Shown here: positions 9,541 through 18,355 of the stretch, in pieces
Layout of the letters: each line of letters begins with the position of its first letter
Position numbering within the stretch: position 1 is the first letter of the stretch
Source: Emticicia aquatilis
GTDB taxonomy: Bacteria; Bacteroidota; Bacteroidia; Cytophagales; Spirosomataceae
DNA: 64,000 nucleotides
Assembly: GCF_014644295.1 (NCBI RefSeq)
Contig: NZ_BMKK01000013.1
Location: 116,205-180,204, forward strand
Reading direction: 5' to 3'
Program-made: the position numbers and the translations under genes
Notes under the pieces: generated by a model
Told to the model about the DNA's origin: nothing
The model's database searches: none
What the model saw: the letters and a program-made list of their open reading frames with translations, nothing else

Positions 9541-10020
9541 TTAGTTTGGCTCAACCAAGAATAATGGTTGGTCGAACTCAACTGGCGTTGCGTTTTCAAC
9601 CAAAACTTTAACGATTTTACCAGAAACTTCTGACTCAATCTCGTTGAATAATTTCATTGCTTCGATGATACAAACCACTTTCCCTGTTGATACTTCATCG
9701 CCTACTTCAACGAAATTAGCTTTGTCTGGGCCAGGTGAGCGGTAAAATGTACCAATCATTGGTGATTTAATGGTGATTAAGTTGCTTGCTTCGGCTGCTG
9801 GTGCAGGAGCGGCTGCTGGAGTTGCTGGGGCAGCTACTGGTGCAAGAGCCGCTACTACTGGAGCTGGAGCAACATAAGCAGGTTGTGCTTGAACAGCTAC
9901 TGGAGCGGCATTTGAATAACGCTTAATAGCAAGTTTCAACTCCGAAGTTTCGATGTTTACTTCGTCTAAGCCTGATTGAGATATAAAATCTATTAGTTTT
10001 TGGATGTCTTTTGTTTCCAT
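9541..10020 (-). CDS. accB: Acetyl-CoA carboxylase, biotin carboxyl carrier protein
   Basis: The start is set at the ATG at 10020 ([10 protein letters not shown]); an upstream in-frame ATG at 10065 adds 15 residues without similarity to the family. The resulting 159-residue protein has the N-terminal helix typical of AccB, a long Ala/Pro/Val linker (about 38-78) and the biotinyl domain from about residue 80, with the biotin attachment motif EAMKLFNEI and acceptor Lys123. It carries the carboxybiotin between AccC and the carboxyltransferase. It is followed by accC and preceded, 205 nt away, by efp, a common Bacteroidota and Firmicutes gene order. Confidence 0.96.
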   Translation of the reverse strand: METKDIQKLIDFISQSGLDEVNIETSELKLAIKRYSNAAPVAVQAQPAYVAPAPVVAALAPVAAPATPAAAPAPAAEASNLITIKSPMIGTFYRSPGPDKANFVEVGDEVSTGKVVCIIEAMKLFNEIESEVSGKIVKVLVENATPVEFDQPLFLVEPN

Positions 10021-10225
10021 GAAGGGTATAAGATTATTCGTGGTTTTTGAGTATTTACCGTACAAATGTAAAAAGAAAGACGATACCTACAAAGAAATAA
10101 GAAAAGCAGAAATATAATTTCGGAGCTACCAAATTCTTTGCTACTTTTCAAATTTTTTGAAGATATCGTCTATGATAATATTTCGTTTTGAACATTCAAA
10201 AAGAGCCTTTGAGATAAGCTATTGA

Positions 10226-10798
10226 TTATTTGCCTTCTTTTACTCTTGAATCATATTCGTAAGTGTTCGTATTTACACGAATCAATTCATCGTTTTCGAT
10301 GAAAAGAGGTACTTTGATGGTTGCACCTGTCTCAACTGTTGCTGGTTTGCTTGGGCTGGTAGAAGTATCACCTTTCAAGCCTGGCTCAGTGTAAGTTACA
10401 CGAAGCTCAACGTATTGAGGAAGCTCAACGCTAAGGATTGTTTCAGTTTCAGCGTGAACTAATACCGAAACTGCTTGGCCGTCTTTCATTAAATCGGCTT
10501 GTGGAACCATCTTCTCGTCGAGGTTAAATTGCTCGAAAGTTTCGGTTTCCATGAAATTATAGCCATCCTCATCTTTATAAAGGAATTGGAATTCTCTTTT
10601 TTCGATTCGAGCAGTAGTAACCGTTACGCCCGATGTAAATGTATTATCAATTACTCTGCCTGTCTTGATATTTCTCAACTTTGTTCTTACAAAAGCTGGG
10701 CCTTTACCTGGTTTTACGTGCTGAAATTCTACGATTGAGTAAAGGTCATTATTCCATTCCAAACAAAGACCATTTCTAAAATCTGCTGTTGTTGCCAT
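10226..10798 (-). CDS. efp: Translation elongation factor P
   Basis: A 190-residue three-domain EF-P. The domain I tip loop reads [10 protein letters not shown] with Lys32 at the position that is modified in many bacteria; the following OB domains end in [16 protein letters not shown], a typical C-terminus. EF-P relieves ribosome stalling at consecutive prolines. No epmA/epmB-like or rhamnosyltransferase modification gene is seen in the window. It lies upstream of accB and downstream of an OMP-like gene on the same strand. Confidence 0.97.
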   Translation of the reverse strand: MATTADFRNGLCLEWNNDLYSIVEFQHVKPGKGPAFVRTKLRNIKTGRVIDNTFTSGVTVTTARIEKREFQFLYKDEDGYNFMETETFEQFNLDEKMVPQADLMKDGQAVSVLVHAETETILSVELPQYVELRVTYTEPGLKGDTSTSPSKPATVETGATIKVPLFIENDELIRVNTNTYEYDSRVKEGK

Positions 10799-10856
10799 TA
10801 CTAAATATATCTAAAATTATTTATTCGTAAGTAATTAATTATCAGTCAATTATAAA

Positions 10857-11522
10857 CTATTTCTCAAAATTAAAGACGAGGTTTATAAAAGGGATTGCGT
10901 TCATGCTATGACCAAAGTTTCCTAATTTTGTAATCTGCTCGTCGGTGGTTGAGCGTAAATTGAGCTTAGTAAATAAGAAACTGACTCCTGCTTTTACAGT
11001 GATTTCTTCTCTGATTCGAAAACCAACATAGACTTCACTGTTTGTACTTCCTGCACTTCCGAGTGCAAAATTAAACTGGGTTGGCTTAACCGATAAATTA
11101 TCTGTAGAGCCTATATATCTACTGATTGCCAGAGAATCTTTACTTCTTCCAAAGGTTAGTCCTATCAAGTCAATATTGAAACCCGCTACAACTTTATCTC
11201 CTTGATATTCTGCCGAGATTGGTGCGTTGAGTATAAACATATTCTCACGAATCAACGGTGTAATTGTAGTTAATAAATACGGGCTTTTCAGTCCTGTAAA
11301 TGTATTTCCTTTGGCAGAAAATATTGTTGCTCGAATACCCGAACCTATTGCAAATCGGTAGTCTTTACCAAGTAAGACTTGTTCTCCAAAACTTATGTTT
11401 GGTATAAACTGACCGCTACTAAAAGCCCCGCCAAAACTAAAGACTTGATTAACTTTGGCTCTTTGAGCTGTTATTTTAGATGAAAATAAACAAATAATAC
11501 AGAGTAATATGAGTTTTTTCAT
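10857..11522 (-). CDS. Secreted protein, probable outer-membrane beta-barrel
   Basis: A 221-residue protein with a clear signal peptide (MKKLILLCIICLFSSKITAQ). The rest alternates short hydrophobic/aromatic strands and turns (for example FRIREEITVKAGVSFLF, FINLVFNF) and ends in Phe-Glu-Lys after an aromatic strand, as outer-membrane beta-barrels do. I do not recognise a named family. It sits between fabH and efp on the same strand, 58 nt from efp, so it may share their transcript, but the functional link is unclear. Confidence 0.6.
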   Translation of the reverse strand: MKKLILLCIICLFSSKITAQRAKVNQVFSFGGAFSSGQFIPNISFGEQVLLGKDYRFAIGSGIRATIFSAKGNTFTGLKSPYLLTTITPLIRENMFILNAPISAEYQGDKVVAGFNIDLIGLTFGRSKDSLAISRYIGSTDNLSVKPTQFNFALGSAGSTNSEVYVGFRIREEITVKAGVSFLFTKLNLRSTTDEQITKLGNFGHSMNAIPFINLVFNFEK

Positions 11523-11646
11523 TGTTTTATAGTTGTGTATTCTACTTAAACCTGCTTTAGAGTTTCAAACTTTTCTACCTAATTCCTATTGAAAAATAAA
11601 TTGGCGTTTGGTGCGAGAAATCGAGACTTTCAATCGGAAAAGCTAC

Positions 11647-12633
11647 TTAGATTGCCCACTTGACATAGCATGCTCCCCAAGTGAAACCTCCACCAAAAGC
11701 CGCTAAAATCAGATTATCTCCTTTTTTGAGTTGATTTTGGTAATCGAATAAACACAGAGGGATAGTTGCGGCCGTTGTATTACCATATCGTTGGATATTG
11801 AGCATTACTTTTTCATCGCCAATTCCCATGCGGCGAGCAGTAGCGTCAATGATACGCTTGTTGGCTTGGTGAGGCACTAACCATGCTACGTCTTCGCCCG
11901 TAAGATTATTTTTTTCCATGATTTCGGCCGAAACATCTGCCATGTTAGTTACGGCAAACTTAAATACCGAAGGCCCTTCTTGATGAATATTGTGCCATCT
12001 GTTATCAACCGTTTCGTGGCTGGCTGGGTAGCGGCTTCCACCACCTTTCATAATTAAGTGGTTTTCTCCAGTACCATCTGATTTCAAGATGAAATCCATC
12101 ACGCCTTCATTTTCGGTAGTTGGTTCGAGCAATACTGCCCCTGCACCATCACCAAATAATACACAAGTAGTACGGTCGGTGTAGTCAACGATTGCCGACA
12201 TTTTGTCAGCACCAATAACGATAACTTTTTTGTATCGGGCAGACTCAATAAATTGTGAACCTACCGAAAGTGCATATAAAAAGCCAGAACAAGCAGCCAA
12301 AATATCAAAACTTCCAATGGCAGGAATTCCACATTGTGTACACACCAAGTTGGCGGTTGAAGGAAACATGTAGTCTGGTGTTACCGTTGCACATATTACC
12401 AAATCAATATCTTTTGGGTCGGTTCCTGTTTTAGCAAGTAAGCCTTTCACTGCTTCTGATGCCATGTACGAAGTAGCTAAACCTTCTCCTTTCAAAATGT
12501 GGCGTTCTTTGATACCAGTTCGGCTCGTAATCCATTCGTCATTAGTATCAACCAATTTTTCTAAATCTTCGTTGGTCAAAATATCTTCTGGCACATAGCC
12601 ATGAATACCAGTGATAGCTGCTTTTAATTTCAT
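11647..12633 (-). CDS. fabH: 3-oxoacyl-[ACP] synthase III
   Basis: The 328-residue thiolase-fold protein shows the complete FabH triad: Cys115 in AACSGF, His255 in PHQANKR and Asn285 in GNTTAAT. Length equals that of characterised FabH enzymes. It condenses a primer acyl-CoA with malonyl-ACP to start fatty-acid synthesis. It lies downstream of plsX (106 nt) in the conserved yceD-rpmF-plsX-fabH order. Confidence 0.96.
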   Translation of the reverse strand: MKLKAAITGIHGYVPEDILTNEDLEKLVDTNDEWITSRTGIKERHILKGEGLATSYMASEAVKGLLAKTGTDPKDIDLVICATVTPDYMFPSTANLVCTQCGIPAIGSFDILAACSGFLYALSVGSQFIESARYKKVIVIGADKMSAIVDYTDRTTCVLFGDGAGAVLLEPTTENEGVMDFILKSDGTGENHLIMKGGGSRYPASHETVDNRWHNIHQEGPSVFKFAVTNMADVSAEIMEKNNLTGEDVAWLVPHQANKRIIDATARRMGIGDEKVMLNIQRYGNTTAATIPLCLFDYQNQLKKGDNLILAAFGGGFTWGACYVKWAI

Positions 12634-12739
12634 TTAGAGTTTAGTTATTTGGTACTGTACAAACGATTTTAATCTGTGTACGACCGTTTTGGCTTAATTA
12701 AGTTTGGTAATTAGTCAGAAAATAATCCTAATTCTTGTC

Positions 12740-13681
12740 TTAATCTTCGTATGATTCGATAATGTGTTCGGTTACTTTCGATTCTACTTGACGGATGGCC
12801 AAGAAAATCATGTTTTTGATAGCTTCGGGCGACGAAATACCGTGTGCCACAATTACGTTGCCTTTGATACCAATAATCGGACTTCCGCCACTTACTTCGT
12901 AATTCATACGGTCAATGAGGGGGTCTTTGATACCTTTTTCGGCGGCGTAATCGTAGAACGATTCACCCATTTTGAAGATAACATTTCCAGTAAAGCCTTC
13001 GGTTACGATTACGTCGGCTTTGCCATCAAACAAATCACGTCCTTCTACGTTTCCGATGAAGTTGATTTTTTTGTTGATTTTCAATAATTGATGGGCAGCT
13101 TGTACGACGGTTGAGCCTTTTTGTTCTTCTTCTCCGATATTGAGAAGAGCAACTTTAGGGTTTTCGATTCCGAATGAGAATTTTGTATAAAGCGAGCCAA
13201 GTTCGGCAAATTCGGCCAAAACTTCGGGTTTGCAGTCGGCGTTAGCACCAATATCAAGCATTAGGCTGTATCCGCCATTTTTTAGGGGAAGGAAACCCGC
13301 AATAGGTGGGCGTTGGATATTTCCAACTGTTTTAACTGTAAAGAGTGAACCTACCATCATAGCACCAGTATTTCCGGCACTACAAAAAGCATCGACTTGT
13401 TTCTCCTTTAAAAGTTTAAACCCAACTCCAATGCTGGAATTGGGTTTCTGAGAAAAAGCCCTTGTAGGATGTTCACCCATCTCGATAACATCGTCAGCAT
13501 TAACCATTTCAACAGCATGAGCAGGATATTTCATCGTTCGTAAAATATCAAGCATTATGCTTTGTTTGCCAATCAACACCAGCTTTACGCCTTCGGGTAA
13601 TTGGTTGGCGGCAATGACAGCACCTTCGACGATAGCTTTGGGAGCAAAATCACCCCCCATAACATCTACGGCAATTTTCAT
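12740..13681 (-). CDS. plsX: Phosphate acyltransferase PlsX
   Basis: A 313-residue protein starting MKIAVDVMGGDFAPKAIVEGA, the signature N-terminus of PlsX, with the further conserved runs CSAGNTGAMM and VTEGFTGNV. It makes acyl-phosphate from acyl-ACP for phospholipid synthesis. It lies between rpmF (116 nt upstream) and fabH on the minus strand, tying lipid synthesis to ribosome production as in many bacteria. Confidence 0.96.
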   Translation of the reverse strand: MKIAVDVMGGDFAPKAIVEGAVIAANQLPEGVKLVLIGKQSIMLDILRTMKYPAHAVEMVNADDVIEMGEHPTRAFSQKPNSSIGVGFKLLKEKQVDAFCSAGNTGAMMVGSLFTVKTVGNIQRPPIAGFLPLKNGGYSLMLDIGANADCKPEVLAEFAELGSLYTKFSFGIENPKVALLNIGEEEQKGSTVVQAAHQLLKINKKINFIGNVEGRDLFDGKADVIVTEGFTGNVIFKMGESFYDYAAEKGIKDPLIDRMNYEVSGGSPIIGIKGNVIVAHGISSPEAIKNMIFLAIRQVESKVTEHIIESYED

Positions 13682-13797
13682 AAAAGCAATCTCTTGGTTG
13701 AGTAAATATTTGTTTTTGGGTAACGGCTACTGGTGTCTATTACGTGCCAAGCACATAATCTAATAGGTAAGTAACCAGTATCCAGCCACAAGTATTA

Positions 13798-13989
13798 TTA
13801 AGCTTTTTGGTAGCCTTCAGCAACTAATTTGCCTTTGTAGAATAAGTTACCTTCGAATACGTGTGCACGGTGACGAACGTGAATTTCGCCAGTAGTAGCA
13901 TCTACCGATAAGGCTTTAGTTGATAAAGAATCGTGCGTTCTACGCTTATCTCTTCTTGTTGTCGAATGTCTTCTCTTAGGATGTGCCAT
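13798..13989 (-). CDS. rpmF: 50S ribosomal protein L32, cysteine-free form
   Basis: A 63-residue protein starting MAHPKRRHSTTRRDKRRTHD, the conserved L32 N-terminus. The zinc-ribbon cysteines of classical L32 are absent: the region that would hold them reads DATTGEIHVRHRAHVFEGN. This is therefore a zinc-independent (C-minus) L32. It follows the DUF177 gene by 90 nt and precedes plsX. Confidence 0.93.
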   Translation of the reverse strand: MAHPKRRHSTTRRDKRRTHDSLSTKALSVDATTGEIHVRHRAHVFEGNLFYKGKLVAEGYQKA

Positions 13990-14079
13990 TTTACTATTAA
14001 CAATTAACTATTTACAAAATTTATATATCTAAATTAATCAGCGGAAAAGATTTTTAGCTCGAAAGCCAATTCTTAATGC

Positions 14080-14643
14080 TTAATTATTCATTCTTAATTT
14101 ACTAAGAGCAGCCCATCTTGGGTCGATTTCTTGCTCTTTTGGCTCGTCAGTAGGTTGCTCTTCTTTTTCAGAAGTATAAACCAGTAAGCCATCTTCGTCA
14201 ATATCTTCATCTCTGAATCTTGGATGTAGCTTCTTCATCGGAAGCGAAATGCCAATAAAATCATAAATGTGTTGTGCGATATTGATGGTGTCGGCTCCGT
14301 AAGGAATCATTTCGATTTCGTCAGTGATTTCTTCGTAACGGTCACCAAATTTATAAATGTATCTTTCCTCAACCTGTACTTCTTCATCAAACAATTCGAG
14401 ACTACGGTCGCAAGTCAATTCGACGTTTGCCCTAATATCGAAGTCCAACTGAATCAAGGCGGAATTCTTGTTGAGTCTTACGATGGCTTTAAAATTTCCC
14501 TTCGTAATAAAACTCTGCTCGAAAGCCCCAAAAAACGTATCATCGCCCTCGAATTCAAACGTATGAACCTTTTCTTCGAGTCCTTGAATGTTAATGTCGT
14601 ATTTTGATAGTATCTTGCTCACGTTTTCACAGAAAGGTTGCAA
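14080..14643 (-). CDS. DUF177/YceD family protein
   Basis: A 187-residue acidic protein whose C-terminus EIDPRWAALSKLRMNN matches the conserved end of the DUF177 family, and whose position immediately upstream of rpmF is the family's hallmark. A YceD-family role in 23S rRNA accumulation is known from plants and E. coli; here it is inferred. No cysteine cluster is visible. It is the first gene of the minus-strand block and is divergent from the PAP2 gene with a 42-nt gap that must hold both promoters. Confidence 0.85.
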   Translation of the reverse strand: MQPFCENVSKILSKYDINIQGLEEKVHTFEFEGDDTFFGAFEQSFITKGNFKAIVRLNKNSALIQLDFDIRANVELTCDRSLELFDEEVQVEERYIYKFGDRYEEITDEIEMIPYGADTINIAQHIYDFIGISLPMKKLHPRFRDEDIDEDGLLVYTSEKEEQPTDEPKEQEIDPRWAALSKLRMNN

Positions 14644-14685
14644 ATTTACGGCTAATTTTGGAATTAAGAAAGTTTCTTAGAGAAA

Positions 14686-15330
14686 ATGCTTAAAATACTT
14701 ACTAATAATCGTTTATTTTTCATTATTTTCTTCGTTTGGGTGATTTTTGGGGCTGTTTTGCAGCTACTTTTTACACCAACCGAAATAATGTTTTGGATAA
14801 ACCGACATCACAACTCACTGTCAGATAGTTTTTTTCGCTACGTAACACTACTTGGCGAGGATACAATTTGGTTTTCATTTTTGTGTGCGTTAGCTTACGA
14901 TAACTATGTAAGAGAAAACGATAGAAGCTATGCCATAAAAGTACTGCTAATTAGTTGGCTATCAAAAGTTTTGGTGTCGGTTTCGTTGAAAAACATCTTT
15001 AATTATCCACGACCGATTGAAGTTTATCAACATTCAGGCCAAGCCATTCATTTGGTTGATGGTGTAACGATGCACCATTGGCAGAGTTTTCCGTCAGGGC
15101 ATACCATGACAGCGTTTGGATTTGCGTGTGTGTGTTTGTTTGTGCAGAAAAAAAAATCTCCCGCAATCGTTGCTTTGTTGATAGCTATGCTCGTGGGCTA
15201 CTCTCGAATGTACCTTTTTCAGCATTTTCCGAGAGATGTCTTTGCTGGAAGTGTGTTGGGAGTGGGGATACCCCCCGCCCTGAAGGGAGCTAAAATGCTT
15301 TTTTTAAACGTAAAAAAACATTATTTATAG
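14686..15330 (+). CDS. PAP2-family membrane phosphatase
   Basis: A 214-residue membrane protein with about five or six helices. All three phosphatidic-acid phosphatase motifs are visible: KNIFNYPRP (K-x6-RP), PSGHTMTAF (PSGH) and SRMYLFQHFPRDVFAG (SR-x5-H-x3-D). It likely dephosphorylates a lipid phosphate or undecaprenyl diphosphate on the outer face of the inner membrane. The C-terminal segment (about GIPPALKGAK) is encoded by an inverted copy of an interspersed repeat (15270-15291), which suggests that the repeat extended or replaced the original end. Confidence 0.88.
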   Translation: MLKILTNNRLFFIIFFVWVIFGAVLQLLFTPTEIMFWINRHHNSLSDSFFRYVTLLGEDTIWFSFLCALAYDNYVRENDRSYAIKVLLISWLSKVLVSVSLKNIFNYPRPIEVYQHSGQAIHLVDGVTMHHWQSFPSGHTMTAFGFACVCLFVQKKKSPAIVALLIAMLVGYSRMYLFQHFPRDVFAGSVLGVGIPPALKGAKMLFLNVKKHYL

Positions 15331-15373
15331 TCTAATATTTTAATCTTTAACTCCCCTTTAGGGGCTGGGGGTC
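15270..15373. repeat. Inverted pair of a C-rich/G-rich repeat across a gene boundary
   Basis: The unit 15350-15373 (ctccccttta then ggggctgggg) is matched in inverted orientation by 15270-15291 inside the end of the PAP2 gene, with a few mismatches and gaps. The pair can fold into a stable hairpin spanning the intergenic space. A further relative lies at 60910-60935. The downstream copy ends on the base before the ATG of the acyl-CoA dehydrogenase gene. Confidence 0.65.
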
Positions 15374-17161
15374 ATGTTTTACTCAAAACGAGATTTACAA
15401 TTTCAATTATTTGAAGTACTTGATAGTGAATCACTTACCAAGTATGAATATTTTCAAGACCATAACCGAGAGTCGTTTGATATGGTACTTGAGGCTGCCG
15501 AAGGTATTGCCACCAAAATGATGCTTCCACTTCTGACCGAAATGGACAGAAAAGAGCCGCAATTAGTCGATGGAAAAATCAGAATCCACGAAGGTATGAA
15601 ACCCATCATCAAGAAAATGGGGGAAGATGGCTGGGTAAATGCTGCTTTTCGATACGATGAAGGTGGGCAGCAACTGCCAACTACTATTTTAAATGCGGCT
15701 GGGTTTATTTTTCAAGCCGCCAATTATTCTTCGAGCATCTTCTCGTTTATGAGTGGTGGTTCGGCTAATCTGATTCGCACCTTTGGTTCGCAAGAATTGA
15801 TTGATAGATTCACGCCTGATATGTATTCGGGTAAGTGGCAGGGAACAATGGCCTTGACCGAACCCGATGCAGGAAGTTCGCTTTCTGATATTTCGACGAG
15901 TGCCGAACCAACCGAAACAGAAGGAGTATATAAGATAAAAGGACAGAAAATTTATATTTCGGCGGGCGACCACGATGCTTGTGAAAATATTGTTCACTTA
16001 ATGCTTGCCAAAATAAAAGGCGGACCGATTGGAGCAAAAGGAATTTCGTTATTTGTAGTACCACAAAAACGCCCAGAAAATGGAGAATTGATTGATAATG
16101 ATGTAATTACGGCTGGAATATTCCATAAGATGGGCTACAAAGGAGCTCCGATTGCTCATTTGAGTATCGGCTCGAATGACGGTGCTTTGGGCTATTTGGT
16201 TGGCGAACCGCATAAAGGTTTGAGTTATATGTTTCAATTAATGAACGAGGCACGTATCAGTGTGGGGTTAAACGCTACTGCTATCGGTACGGCAGCCTAT
16301 CATACTTCGTTGGCTTATGCAAAAGAGCGTCCACAAGGTAGAAAGATTTCGGAGAAAGACCCTACAATGCCACAGACCACTATTATCAATCATGCTGATG
16401 TGAAACGAATGCTGTTGTTTCAGAAATCAGTCGTTGAGGGTTCGTTGGCTTTACTTCTATATTGCAGCAAATTATCAGATTTGATTCATGTAGAAGAAGG
16501 TGAAACTAAAGAACGAGCGAGTTTATTGCTCGATTTGCTTACGCCAATTGCCAAATCGTATCCTTCTGAAATGTGTTGTCTTTCGACAAGTGCGGCTGTG
16601 CAGGTTTTGGGTGGTGCTGGCTATACAACTGATTTTACGGTCGAGCAATATTATCGTGAGGCTCGTATTCACCCAATTCATGAAGGCACAACGGGCATTC
16701 ATGGACTTGATTTATTGGGTCGAAAAATCACGATTCATAATGGAAAAGCCGCTCAGATTTTCTTTGAAGAAGTAAGCAAAACAATGGCAAAAGCTTCTGA
16801 AAATGAAGATTTGCAGCCTTTTGTAGAAAATTTGCAAAAAACATTGGGCAAAGCCCAGCAAGCCACTGGCTATTTGCTCGGTTTGGCAGGAAAAGGAGAA
16901 ACCGAGAAGTTTTTGGCCGATGCCACGCTTTATCTCGAAATGTTTGGCATCATCACGATTGCTTGGCAATGGCTCAATCAAGGTATGGTGGCGAAAGAAA
17001 AACTAAATGATGCCCACGAAGCTGACCAAAATTTCTATCAAGGAAAATTAGCTACGATGAGGTATTTTTATGAATATGAATTAGTAAAAGTAGATTCGCT
17101 CGTAAAACGCTTACAAAGTACTGATAGCGTGACGATTGAAATGCAAAGTGATTGGTTTTAA
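15374..17161 (+). CDS. Acyl-CoA dehydrogenase, long form
   Basis: A 595-residue flavoprotein of the long acyl-CoA dehydrogenase group (DmdC/AcdA-like, with extra N- and C-terminal segments). Visible motifs are the FAD/substrate loop TMALTEPDAGSSLSD, the IYISAGDHD strand region, the C-terminal catalytic-base region IHPIHEGTTGIHGLDLLGRK with Glu in HEGT, and an appended helical domain of about 120 residues typical of this subgroup. It would oxidise an acyl-CoA in the cytoplasm; chain length is not predictable. The ATG at 15374 directly follows a repeat. No other beta-oxidation gene is adjacent. Confidence 0.9.
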   Translation: MFYSKRDLQFQLFEVLDSESLTKYEYFQDHNRESFDMVLEAAEGIATKMMLPLLTEMDRKEPQLVDGKIRIHEGMKPIIKKMGEDGWVNAAFRYDEGGQQLPTTILNAAGFIFQAANYSSSIFSFMSGGSANLIRTFGSQELIDRFTPDMYSGKWQGTMALTEPDAGSSLSDISTSAEPTETEGVYKIKGQKIYISAGDHDACENIVHLMLAKIKGGPIGAKGISLFVVPQKRPENGELIDNDVITAGIFHKMGYKGAPIAHLSIGSNDGALGYLVGEPHKGLSYMFQLMNEARISVGLNATAIGTAAYHTSLAYAKERPQGRKISEKDPTMPQTTIINHADVKRMLLFQKSVVEGSLALLLYCSKLSDLIHVEEGETKERASLLLDLLTPIAKSYPSEMCCLSTSAAVQVLGGAGYTTDFTVEQYYREARIHPIHEGTTGIHGLDLLGRKITIHNGKAAQIFFEEVSKTMAKASENEDLQPFVENLQKTLGKAQQATGYLLGLAGKGETEKFLADATLYLEMFGIITIAWQWLNQGMVAKEKLNDAHEADQNFYQGKLATMRYFYEYELVKVDSLVKRLQSTDSVTIEMQSDWF

Positions 17162-17164
17162 TAT

Positions 17165-17236
17165 TTTTCGGTGGCTTCGACTCCGCTCAGCCACCGAAAA
17201 AAACGTTGCCTGAGCGGAGCCGAAGGAAACGTTTTT
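17165..17236. terminator. Twin-hairpin terminator built from an inverted repeat
   Basis: Two adjacent hairpins separate convergent genes: 17165-17175 pairs perfectly with 17190-17200, and 17199-17210 pairs with 17225-17236 with one mismatch. Their loops are in turn complementary: 17175-17190 and 17210-17225 form a 16-bp inverted repeat with one mismatch. The right arm overlaps the stop codon of the DoxX-like gene. Confidence 0.75.
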
Positions 17237-17648
17237 ATCCGACCAAAGCAAAGGTAAATAATCCAAAAGCTATCAGTAAAAAATAGCCTACCAATGAAGC
17301 TGCTCCAGCGTAATCTTTGGCGATGCGTTGACCAGTAAACAAACACAAAATAGAAAGAAGCGATAGCTCTAAGCCGAGAATCGCAAAGTCTTTTTGTCCT
17401 TCGATGAAATAGAAAATTGCTCCGAAAAAAGAAGCCAATCCTGCCAAAACTTCCAATATTGTAATGATTACGAATAAAATTCCCGAAAAAGAATTGAAAA
17501 ACGTTTTGGCAAAAACACTCTGAATGTATCCTTTATTACCTTTAAAATCGAAGACTTTATCGAAGCCCGATTGTAGGAAAAGTACGCCCGCAAAAAGCGA
17601 GATAAGCACCTGAATAACTTTTAATAAGGTATGGTCGAAAATGTGCAT
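17235..17648 (-). CDS. DoxX-like small membrane protein
   Basis: Start chosen at the ATG at 17648 (MHIFDHTLLK), giving 137 residues; the ATG nine codons upstream adds only a polar stretch. Four hydrophobic segments are visible, with LQSGFDKVFDFKGN after the first and EVLAGLASFFGAIF in the middle, the layout of DoxX/DUF4870-like membrane proteins. The function is unassigned. It is convergent with the acyl-CoA dehydrogenase gene. Confidence 0.65.
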   Translation of the reverse strand: MHIFDHTLLKVIQVLISLFAGVLFLQSGFDKVFDFKGNKGYIQSVFAKTFFNSFSGILFVIITILEVLAGLASFFGAIFYFIEGQKDFAILGLELSLLSILCLFTGQRIAKDYAGAASLVGYFLLIAFGLFTFALVG

Positions 17649-17810
17649 AGTTTTTAAGGGTTTAGTTTTTGACAAAGATAGAAAATCGGCTTACAATTAT
17701 AATTAACATACAAACAGAAATAATGTTCTTGCCATTTGGTCAAAATATTATTTTGAAATAATCTTGATTTTTTATTATTTCGTGAGATTATCCAAAGAAA
17801 ATTTTGATTT

Positions 17811-18263
17811 ATGGATTACTACATGCCTTCCAAACAAATCGAATTCGACCATATTATTGAAGGTTTTCGAGCGAAAACTCTTCCTGCCAAAGAATGGACT
17901 CACGAAGCTCATTTGATTGCTGGTCTATGGCACGTAGCCAATTTTGATTACGATGATGCTCTCGTGAAAATGAGAGAAAATATTAAAACCTATAACGAAG
18001 CAAGTGGCGGACAAAATACCGATTCGAGTGGCTACCATGAATCAATTACGGTATTTTGGGTGTGGCTTTTGAATGAATTTTGGCAAAGAAATTCGACTCA
18101 TAATCGGAATTTTGAGCAAGTCTGTAATGCTTTCTTAAAAAGTAAGTATTGCGACCGAAACGCTGCCTTTACTTTCTACACTCGGGAAAAACTACTTTCT
18201 CGTGAAGCTCGATTGACTTTTGTCGCACCTGATATTCAGGCTTTTGATTTTGATATTTTGTAG
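17811..18263 (+). CDS. Conserved hypothetical protein with WTHEAHL motif
   Basis: A 150-residue, soluble, predicted mostly helical protein. Conserved-looking motifs are WTHEAHLIAGLWHVA near residue 28 and SGYHESITVFWVWLL near 69, with histidines placed as possible metal or catalytic ligands. I do not recognise a named family and assign no function. The ATG at 17811 is used; ATG four codons later is also possible. A long perfect hairpin follows the gene. Confidence 0.7.
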   Translation: MDYYMPSKQIEFDHIIEGFRAKTLPAKEWTHEAHLIAGLWHVANFDYDDALVKMRENIKTYNEASGGQNTDSSGYHESITVFWVWLLNEFWQRNSTHNRNFEQVCNAFLKSKYCDRNAAFTFYTREKLLSREARLTFVAPDIQAFDFDIL

Positions 18264-18309
18264 AGACGTTGAATACCAAATGTGCCACACTTTGTCACTT
18301 TAAACAAAA

Positions 18310-18342
18310 AACGCTGGCATGGTTCAAAACCATGCCAGCGTT
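18310..18342. terminator. 15-bp perfect hairpin between convergent genes
   Basis: Arms 18310-18324 and 18328-18342 are perfectly complementary with a 3-nt loop (caa). It lies between the WTHEAHL gene and the convergent OMP-like gene. A hairpin of the same length, loop and core (ggcatgg) is found at 63886-63918, so it may be a mobile repeat used as a terminator. Confidence 0.75.
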
Positions 18343-18355
18343 AAGTCAAGTGGTT

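Noticed and set aside
13682..13797. Imperfect inverted blocks (tactggt/accagta) between plsX and rpmF
   Set aside because: Arms are short and interrupted; not distinguishable from simple repeats.
15689..16237. Several minus-strand frames opposite the acyl-CoA dehydrogenase
   Set aside because: All are shadows of a long, motif-bearing coding sequence.
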